Assembly (NCBI GenBank): GCA_035535315.1
Contig: DATLQD010000020.1
Coordinates: 1-10,641, forward strand
Direction: 5' to 3'
DNA: 10,641 bases
Origin: DASQGA01 sp035535315
Lineage (GTDB): Bacteria > Actinomycetota > Thermoleophilia > Gaiellales > Gaiellaceae
In this document: piece by piece, positions 5,681 through 10,641 of the stretch
Layout of the letters: each line of letters starts with the position of its first letter
How positions within the stretch are numbered: the first letter of the stretch is position 1
Translations under genes and position numbers: made by a program
The notes under the pieces: model-generated
What the model was told of the DNA's origin: nothing
Databases searched by the model: none
The model's input: the letters and a program-made list of their open reading frames with translations, nothing else

Positions 5681-5891
5681 GGTCGACCAGCTCGACACGG
5701 ATGCCCGGTCGCATAACGCGCCAGACCTTCAGATGCAGCTCTATCTCCAGGGCCTCCTGCTCGGGGCTCGGAGCGTCTGGCCGCCGTACGTCGAGGTCGC
5801 CGTCGCCCGTGCTCTCAACAACGAAGCCGGACCGCTCGAAGTGAGCGCGCAGGTCGTCGAGCAGGGTTGGGTCGCCGGTTCGTAGTCTCAT
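5676..5891 (-). CDS. Hypothetical small protein (71 aa)
   Basis: I do not know a named family or function. From the ATG at 5891 it reads MRLRTGDPTLLDDLRAHF, then an alternating strand region (VVESTGDGDLDVRRPDAP) and an acidic helix leading to LHLKVWRVMRPGIRVELVDR. The order helix-strand-strand-helix-strand suggests a compact alpha/beta fold. Small proteins of this pattern are, as I recall, common in Thermoleophilia, which makes a real gene likely. The frame extends to another ATG at 5942 (88 aa), but those residues are Cys/His/Met-rich and unlike the rest. Neither start has a clear ribosome site. It is a single gene facing away from its right-hand neighbour. Confidence 0.65.
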   Translation of the reverse strand: MRLRTGDPTLLDDLRAHFERSGFVVESTGDGDLDVRRPDAPSPEQEALEIELHLKVWRVMRPGIRVELVDR

Positions 5892-6182
5892 GCCGCAGGT
5901 GTTGCCTGTGTGCATCATCGGCAGACACCGGGCCGGGTGCAATAGCTCGGACGGGTCGAACTCTCGCCTCGAACTGTTAGAGCCTCCGGACCTCCCTCTA
6001 TCAAGGGAACGACTAGGCCAGGCCGCTGGCGATATCAGGTCTACGACGGACGGGAGGGCGCTCAGATCGCCACACCTGTTCAGTCGGTCAGGCGGGCGGT
6101 TCTTCCGGGCCGCCCGCCTCCTTTCGCCACTGGTTCACGGGTCGGGCTCAGTCCAGTTGGACCGGCTTCATAGACTCGTCCG
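5892..6182. other. Intergenic region with possible integrase N-terminal scrap
   Basis: On the plus strand, 5946-6089 stays open without a start codon. From about 5997 it reads SIKGTTRPGRWRYQVYDGRE, which resembles the opening of many phage-type tyrosine recombinases (a small basic strand domain with a GRWR-x-Y-x-V-Y-DG pattern). The resemblance fades after about 6060, and the frame meets a TAG at 6174-6176 with no recombinase body. A terminator-like hairpin lies at 6090-6119. Nothing else is visible. Confidence 0.3.
6090..6125 (+). terminator. GC-rich hairpin terminator
   Basis: AGGCGGGCGG (6090-6099) pairs with CCGCCCGCCT (6110-6119) over 10 bp around a 10-base loop, followed by CCTTTCG. 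It isolates the LanC-like gene from upstream plus-strand transcription. Which transcript it ends is unclear, as the nearest plus-strand gene stops 600 bases earlier. Confidence 0.65.
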
Positions 6183-7280
6183 ATGCTGTTTCAGCCCGAA
6201 GCGCACGAGGCGCTCACGGACGAACCGTGGAGCGCTGAAAGCGTGAGGGCGGCGATCGGCTCGATCGTTGCCGACGCGGAGAGTACATTCGGCGATGGTT
6301 GGCCGATGCATCCAGAGGACGAGGACGACGACGCGTCGGCCGCGCAGTTGCGCACGGTGTATCTCGGAGGTGCAGGGGTCGTGGACGCGCTCCACCGCCT
6401 TGCGCGGCGGGGGTTCGTCGAGTTACGACGGAACTACGTTCCGTATTTGGAGCGTTCGCTCGAAGCCCAGCCAGATTTTCCTAACGAGGATGCCGAGCGC
6501 AGCCTTTGGATGGGCGAGACGGGAATCCGGCTGGTGTTACAGAGGCTCGTTCCTTCGCAGGCTAATCTCGAGCGGCTGTCGGAGCTGATCGCTGCGAACG
6601 AGCAAGACGAACGTTGCGAATTGATGTGGGGGAGTCCCGGCACGATTCTCGCGGGTCGCGAACTCGGGCTTGACGTGACGGCGAGCATCGCGTGGTTGCA
6701 CGGCCGACGTGACATGGAAGGCCTGTGGACGCAGCATTTGTACGGGGAAAGCAGGCGCTTTCTCGGTCCGGCCCACGGGTTCGCAGGATGTGTGCTTGCG
6801 CTCGGCGATGTCGCCGCCGCCTCGGAGACGCTCCAGCGCTTTGCGGTCGAGGAGGATGGGCTCGTCAACTGGCCGCCACTCGCGGGGACCGGACTAGACG
6901 CAAACCGCGATGGCCAGATCCGAACGCAGTGGTGCCATGGCGCGCCAGGGATCGTCGCCACCCTCTCCCACATCCTTGACGAGGAGCTTGCGGTCGCGGG
7001 CGGCGAGTTGACATGGCGTGCTGGGCCGCTGCGAAAGGGGGCAAACCTCTGCCACGGCACAGCGGGGAACGGATACGCATTCTTGGCACTGCTTGAGCGC
7101 ACGGGAGACGAACGGTGGCTTGCGCGAGCGCGCACGTTCGCGATGCACGCTGTAGGCCAGGTGGAGCACAGCCGGTCGGACTACGGGCGCGGCCGCTACA
7201 CGCTCTGGACGGGCGACCTCGGCACGGCCCTCTACCTCGCAGACTGCACGGAGGGTGGAGGGGAGCTACCCCTCCCATAG
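6183..7280 (+). CDS. Stand-alone LanC-like (lanthionine synthetase C / LANCL type) zinc protein
   Basis: This is a member of the LanC/LANCL family: alpha/alpha-barrel proteins whose zinc activates a Cys thiol for addition to dehydroamino acids. Lantibiotic cyclases do this within a peptide; eukaryotic LANCL proteins add glutathione. In 365 aa the repeated Gly-rich turns of the toroid are visible: YLGGAGV (60-66), WMGETGI (109-115), MWGSPGT (148-154), PAHGFAG (196-202), WCHGAPG (250-256) and LCHGTAGN (289-296). Cys251 and Cys290-His291 match the expected zinc ligands, so the site appears intact. The C-terminus TGDLGTALYLADC is typical, but the last ten residues are not. Start ATG 6183 has no clear ribosome site. 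No precursor peptide, LanB/LanM dehydratase, protease or ABC transporter is nearby, so a lantibiotic role is unsupported; a stand-alone thiol-addition role is inference. Confidence 0.9.
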   Translation: MLFQPEAHEALTDEPWSAESVRAAIGSIVADAESTFGDGWPMHPEDEDDDASAAQLRTVYLGGAGVVDALHRLARRGFVELRRNYVPYLERSLEAQPDFPNEDAERSLWMGETGIRLVLQRLVPSQANLERLSELIAANEQDERCELMWGSPGTILAGRELGLDVTASIAWLHGRRDMEGLWTQHLYGESRRFLGPAHGFAGCVLALGDVAAASETLQRFAVEEDGLVNWPPLAGTGLDANRDGQIRTQWCHGAPGIVATLSHILDEELAVAGGELTWRAGPLRKGANLCHGTAGNGYAFLALLERTGDERWLARARTFAMHAVGQVEHSRSDYGRGRYTLWTGDLGTALYLADCTEGGGELPLP

Positions 7281-7306
7281 GACTGTCGGGTTGCTTGAAT
7301 AGGCTC

Positions 7307-7375
7307 ATGAAAGCGCTCGTCCAAGACAAGTACGGCTCGCCTGATGCCCAGGGCGCTAAGGGGCGAGCACGATGA
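7307..7375 (+). pseudogene. N-terminal remnant of a zinc-type alcohol dehydrogenase / quinone oxidoreductase (MDR)
   Basis: The 22-codon frame begins MKALVQDKYGSPD, which closely matches the usual first residues of MDR-family NAD(P)-dependent alcohol dehydrogenases and quinone oxidoreductases (MKAxVQDxYGxPD, normally followed by VLELR). Here it breaks into AQGAKGRAR and stops at TGA 7373-7375, overlapping the ATG of the next gene as ATGA. The simplest reading is an internal deletion of an MDR gene that placed its first 13 codons upstream of the Rossmann protein gene. Alternatively it is a tiny leader ORF whose translation is coupled to the next gene. Confidence 0.45.
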
Positions 7376-8055
7376 GGGTTTGCATCGTCGGAGCCTCCGG
7401 GAAGCTCGGGCGGTACATGGTGCAGCATGCGCTGGATCGGGGCTACGAGGTGGTCGGCGTCTGCCGGGAGGAAAGCGTGGGGAAGCTCGACGCGTTCAAG
7501 GAGCGCATCACTGTCATTCCGGGAGCGACAGACGACCCCGAGGTCATCGAGAGGGCGGTCGCTGGGTGCGATGGGGTGCTCGTCGTGCTGGTCCCGCGGG
7601 GGGTCCACGGGTACTCGACGGGCACAGCCCAAGCGGTGCTCGACCACGCGCCGAGGGCGCGCCTCGTGTTCTCGTGCGGGTGGCACATCACCCGCGACGG
7701 CCAGGACGTGTACTCGTTGAAGCTCAAGGCGATCGTGAAGATCGCCGGCCCGCTCGCGCGCCTCGCTCGCTTCGCGGACCTCGACGACCAGGTGGAGGCA
7801 TGCCGGCGGGTGTTCGCGAGCGACACGCGGTGGACCGTCGTGCGTGGGAGCGACCTCGAGGAAGGCGATAGTCAGGGCCTTCCCGTGTGGAGCCGGCACG
7901 TAGGCGACCCCATCCTCGAGAGCAACATCACGCGTCGCGTGGACTTTGCCCTGTTCATGGTGGAGGCCCTCGAGAACGACGAGCTCGTCCACGAGGCTCC
8001 GGCGATTGTCGGCCGCGAGACGCCCTCGGCGCTCGCGCACGCCGTCGGCGAATGA
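7372..8055 (+). CDS. NAD(P)-binding Rossmann-fold oxidoreductase (atypical SDR, NmrA / NAD(P)H-binding type)
   Basis: This 227-aa protein is an atypical short-chain dehydrogenase/reductase. It opens MRVCIVGASGKLGRYM with the dinucleotide motif GASGKLG at 7-13. A strand and loop follow with GVCREES at the cofactor-selectivity position, where the Arg hints at NADP(H). Then come GATDDPEVIERAVAGCDGVLVVLVP and a C-terminal half with WTVVRGSDL, as in NmrA-like proteins. The classical YxxxK dyad is not evident, common in this group, so the reaction and substrate cannot be named. The ATG at 7372 has AAGGGG eight bases upstream and overlaps the TGA of the 22-codon remnant. A hairpin follows the stop at 8083-8108. 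It appears to be a single cytoplasmic gene. Confidence 0.85.
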   Translation: MRVCIVGASGKLGRYMVQHALDRGYEVVGVCREESVGKLDAFKERITVIPGATDDPEVIERAVAGCDGVLVVLVPRGVHGYSTGTAQAVLDHAPRARLVFSCGWHITRDGQDVYSLKLKAIVKIAGPLARLARFADLDDQVEACRRVFASDTRWTVVRGSDLEEGDSQGLPVWSRHVGDPILESNITRRVDFALFMVEALENDELVHEAPAIVGRETPSALAHAVGE

Positions 8056-8082
8056 AATCATTCTGATCGATTTCTAAGCGCT

Positions 8083-8112
8083 GAAAGCCCTTGCATATGG
8101 GAGCTTTCTTCG
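8083..8112 (+). terminator. Imperfect hairpin, relative of the tRNA terminator
   Basis: GAAAGC (8083-8088) pairs with GCTTTC (8103-8108), with one mismatch and G-T pairs inside, then TTCTTCG. It aligns with the tRNA terminator palindrome at 4057-4082, including flanking CT before and TTCG after. It likely ends the Rossmann protein transcript. Confidence 0.6.
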
Positions 8113-8259
8113 CCAGCAATGGTGCCCAGACCACCTCTCCCTGCGGGCGGTTCTCACTGGCGTCGGGTCGTTCCTCCCGCACCACGGAGGTACACCACGG
8201 TATGCGAGGGCGGCCACCGAGGATCGGTACGGCCAACACGCTTTGCGGGACGCCCAATT

Positions 8260-9327
8260 GTGGTCAAGGGTGAGGGCAATCGCGCCGATACCGGGATTGT
8301 GGCTCCCGCCAATCGGCTCCAAGCTCTGCTCGATCTCTCGCACAGGCTCTCATCCAGCCTGGATTTGAACGATGTCCTGCGAGACTTCTCCGAGCGCGCC
8401 TCAGAGCTCACAGGGGCCACAGCGGCAGAGATCTCGCGCTGGAAGCGAGACGAAAACGACCTGGTCATGCTCGTCGAATACCTGCAGGGAAAAGACGAGA
8501 TCACGGTCGGGGGCGGCCAGGTCTATCCGCTTGGCGAGTACCCGGCCACGAAGCGCGTCCTCGAGACACAGGAGCCCAAGCAGATTCGCTTCTCAGACTC
8601 GACCGCCGACCCTTCCGAGCGAGCGTTCCTCGAGCGCAGGGGTCTGAAGTCGCTCCTCATGCTGCCGCTCGTGGCACGCGGCGAGACCATTGGGCTGATG
8701 GAGATCATCGACACCGTGGATCGCGAATTCGACGTCGCGGACGTGGATTTCTGCCTGGCACTCTGCGACGTCGTCGCAACGGCGGTCCGAAACGCCATGC
8801 TCTACTCCGAGGTGGAGGAGCTGGCTGCTCGGGACCGTCTCACCGGCCTCTACAACCGCCGGCTCTTCGAGGAGCAGCTCGAGGTGGCCGTGGCCCGGAG
8901 CGTCCGAACCGGCGAGGACCTCAGCCTGCTGGTCGTGGACGTGGACGGGCTGAAGCGCATCAACGATCTAGGTGGGCACCCGGCGGGCGACAACGCCCTT
9001 TGCGCTCTCGCCGAGGCTCTTCGGACGAGCACCCGTGCAACGGACGTTTGCTGCCGGCTGGGCGGTGACGAGTTCGCCGTCATCCTGTCCGCCTCGCCCT
9101 CCGAGGCTGCGCTTGTGGTGGCCGAGCGGGCCCAGGACCGGCTCGCGGAGCTCGGCCGCGGTCAATACAGCTTCTCGGGCGGGGTCGCCCGGCTCGTGGA
9201 AGCCCATGCGGGGGCGTACGACCTCTACCGCGCAGCTGATATCGCCGCATACCGTGCGAAGGCCGCGGGTGGGGCTTTAACCCTCATGGGGATCGAGACG
9301 CACTTCCAGGCCGAAGCCGCGTCCTAG
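8260..9327 (+). CDS. GAF-GGDEF diguanylate cyclase
   Basis: This cytoplasmic enzyme is predicted to make cyclic di-GMP from two GTP. I start it at GTG 8260 (355 aa), just before the recognisable sequence. The frame is open back to an ATG at 8119, but those 47 residues look non-coding; neither start has a good ribosome site. A GAF sensor domain spans about 18-180 (NRLQALLDLSHRLSSSLDL at its start, LLMLPLVARGETIGLMEI near its end). The cyclase domain starts at DRLTGLYNRR (192-201), with VDVDGLKRINDLGGHPAGD as metal/substrate motif and a canonical GGDEF signature at 268-272. RATD at 259-262, five residues before it, is an intact inhibitory I-site, so product feedback is expected. The C-terminal part (ADIAAYRAKAAGG) is conserved. 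There is no membrane segment and no EAL domain. It converges on the PolX gene with a shared CTAG stop. Confidence 0.92.
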   Translation: MVKGEGNRADTGIVAPANRLQALLDLSHRLSSSLDLNDVLRDFSERASELTGATAAEISRWKRDENDLVMLVEYLQGKDEITVGGGQVYPLGEYPATKRVLETQEPKQIRFSDSTADPSERAFLERRGLKSLLMLPLVARGETIGLMEIIDTVDREFDVADVDFCLALCDVVATAVRNAMLYSEVEELAARDRLTGLYNRRLFEEQLEVAVARSVRTGEDLSLLVVDVDGLKRINDLGGHPAGDNALCALAEALRTSTRATDVCCRLGGDEFAVILSASPSEAALVVAERAQDRLAELGRGQYSFSGGVARLVEAHAGAYDLYRAADIAAYRAKAAGGALTLMGIETHFQAEAAS

Positions 9328-10640
9328 AGAACCTCCAGCAGCGGACGCGTATTGACTGCGTCGGCCGCAGTGGCGCCGCCGCGGCGCGCCGTGACGACTG
9401 CGAGCACCATGTTCGCGAGCCCTGCGACCGAGTGCGCGTCGGTCGAGACCACGATTTGGACCCCGGCCGCGATCGCACGCCTCACGTTCTCCCCGTTCAG
9501 GTCGAGTCTGTCGGGAAGGCCGTTCACTTCGAGCGCGGTCCCGGTCTCGAGCGCAGCGGCGAAGACCTCCTCGAGGTCGAGCGCGTTCGGAGGCCGGTGG
9601 TTGATGAGACGGCCCGTCGGGTGGCTGAGGGCCGAGGTGAAGGGGTTTCGCACCGCCTCGACGACTTGCCGCGTCAGCTCTCGCCGCGGCCGCCGCTGCC
9701 CTGCGTGCAGGCTTGCCATCACCCACTCGAGCTCTGAAAGGACGTCGTCCGGGAGGTCGAGCGAGCCGTCAGGGAGGATGTCGCACTCCGCCCCGCGGAG
9801 AACGCGGAAGGGGGCGAGCACCTCATTCGCTGCCGCAATCTCCTCGCCCTGCCGGCGGATCGCTTCTGCGTCCAGGCCCGGGACGACGCGAACGGCGAGC
9901 GTGTGGTCGCAGATAGCGAGGTACTCGTAGCCCCGATCGCGCGCGGCGGCTCCCATCTCGAGAACACTGGCGCGTCCGTCCGACCACGTCGTGTGGCAGT
10001 GCAGGTCCCCGCGGATGTCGGAAAGCTCCAGCAGCTTGGGTGGCTCACCCGAGAAGGGCTCTTCCCGGAGCTCCGGCGGGCAGAAGGGTAGCCCGAGCGC
10101 GCGATAGACGGCGGCTTCGTCGGGTGCCGTGGGGAGAGGCTCGAGTGCGTCGACGTATGCCTTCGAACCGGTGGCACGGAGAAGCTCAGTCCCAAAACGC
10201 GCGATGGGAGCGACCACGAGCTCGATGGGGATCCCGTCGACGGTAACGCCGAGCGCGCCACGATCGGTCCGTTCCACGATCGCCACGATGGAGGGATGTT
10301 CCTCGAAGCGCGCCGTGACAGCGTCCGCGTCGTCACCTGGGCAGACCACGGCGAGCCTCTCGGACGCATCGCGCCAGCGCCGCGGGTCGCCCGCCGCGGT
10401 CCCGCCGAGCGCCGCGGCAAGCGTCTCGACGAGTGGACGGCTGCGGTTCAGAAGCAGGCTCCTGGGGGGGCTCGCTTGAGGGCTTTGCTCCAGTGCGGCG
10501 AGGATTCGCTCCGCCGTCTTCGGTCCGATGCCGGGCACCTCGGTGAGCCGGCCCTCTCGCGCTGCCTGGCGAAGCTCGTCGGCGGTTCTGATCCCCAGCA
10601 CCCGGCCGATCTCCGCGGCTCGCTTGGCGCTGAGGCCCAA
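9324..10640 (-). CDS. PolX-type protein: HhH, degenerate X-family polymerase core, intact PHP phosphoesterase; 5'-partial
   Basis: This is a bacterial/archaeal PolX-like protein, usually about 570 aa and combining a gap-filling polymerase with a 3'-5' exonuclease/phosphoesterase PHP domain in base-excision repair. The window cuts its N-terminus; the codon at 10640 (TTG) is internal Leu. Counted from there: a helix-hairpin-helix PGIGPKTAERIL (36-47), polymerase-like region 60-195 with TGSK at 157-160 and the YRALGLPFCPPELRE linker (179-193), then PHP from 209. All PHP metal-ligand motifs are present: DLHCHT (212-217), SDG, CDHT (244-247), GAECD (283-287), SLHAG (310-314), SHPTGR (339-344), STDAHS (399-404). 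Aligned by eye, the three polymerase aspartates are replaced by Glu94, Leu96 and Glu140, and the LNEYGLF stretch is missing. Phosphoesterase activity is therefore expected and polymerisation is not. Confidence 0.88.
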   Translation of the reverse strand: MGLSAKRAAEIGRVLGIRTADELRQAAREGRLTEVPGIGPKTAERILAALEQSPQASPPRSLLLNRSRPLVETLAAALGGTAAGDPRRWRDASERLAVVCPGDDADAVTARFEEHPSIVAIVERTDRGALGVTVDGIPIELVVAPIARFGTELLRATGSKAYVDALEPLPTAPDEAAVYRALGLPFCPPELREEPFSGEPPKLLELSDIRGDLHCHTTWSDGRASVLEMGAAARDRGYEYLAICDHTLAVRVVPGLDAEAIRRQGEEIAAANEVLAPFRVLRGAECDILPDGSLDLPDDVLSELEWVMASLHAGQRRPRRELTRQVVEAVRNPFTSALSHPTGRLINHRPPNALDLEEVFAAALETGTALEVNGLPDRLDLNGENVRRAIAAGVQIVVSTDAHSVAGLANMVLAVVTARRGGATAADAVNTRPLLEVL

Positions 10641-10641
10641 C

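Noticed and set aside
6183..7280. Lantibiotic biosynthesis cluster around the LanC-like gene
   Set aside because: No precursor peptide, dehydratase, protease or ABC transporter is present on either strand in the neighbouring sequence.
6865..8061. 398-residue minus-strand frame across the LanC-like and Rossmann genes
   Set aside because: It spans two well-supported plus-strand genes and their gap, with His/Arg/Pro-rich shadow composition.
1..10641. CRISPR array
   Set aside because: No regularly spaced repeats with unique spacers; the only direct repeats are the tRNA copy and two short tandem pairs.

Overview
The window looks like chromosomal DNA from a high-GC actinobacterium, perhaps a soil or freshwater Thermoleophilia-type lineage. 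The evidence is uniformly GC-rich coding sequence with frequent GTG/TTG starts, a UvrD2-like helicase with a C-terminal HRDC domain, and small hypothetical proteins of a kind I associate with that class. The lineage call is inference; no rRNA or marker protein here fixes it.

Layout, left to right. (1) 3-1850 (+): UvrD/Rep-family helicase with an HRDC tail, cut by the left edge. It converges on a soluble GAF-HisKA-HATPase histidine kinase (1847-3091, -). (2) 3092-3399: a non-coding stretch with a repeat-like GC-rich motif, a short tandem repeat and a hairpin terminator. (3) 3400-3852 (-): a YjbQ/UPF0047 protein. (4) 3980-4052 (+): tRNA-Ile2 (CAU) with a perfect palindromic terminator. (5) 4053-5566: a gene-poor stretch with a 118-aa basic-tailed membrane-anchored protein, a 69-aa two-helix membrane protein, a startless ORF remnant and several hairpins. 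It ends in a second, slightly damaged copy of the 3' half of the tRNA. The two copies have the layout of attL/attR of an element integrated in the tRNA gene, now lacking a recognisable recombinase. (6) 5676-5891 (-): a 71-aa unknown protein, then a region with a possible integrase N-terminal scrap. (7) 6183-7280 (+): a stand-alone LanC-like zinc protein. (8) 7307-7375: a 22-codon remnant that reads as the N-terminus of a zinc-type alcohol dehydrogenase/quinone reductase, overlapping the start of an NAD(P)-binding Rossmann protein (7372-8055, +). (9) 8260-9327 (+): a GAF-GGDEF diguanylate cyclase, converging on (10) a PolX-type protein (9324-10640, -), cut by the right edge. Its PHP phosphoesterase site is intact, but its polymerase aspartates are replaced.

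The flanks hold core-type DNA-maintenance and signalling genes: helicase, PolX-PHP protein, orphan histidine kinase and c-di-GMP synthase. The middle, from the tRNA to about 7.4 kb, looks like a plastic zone with att-like repeats, gene scraps and orphan small genes. No complete multi-gene pathway is visible. The most interesting points are the degenerate tRNA-bounded element, the PolX protein with an apparently dead polymerase site, and the orphan LanC-like protein. Two convergent gene pairs also share the same four-base CTAG as stop codons on both strands.
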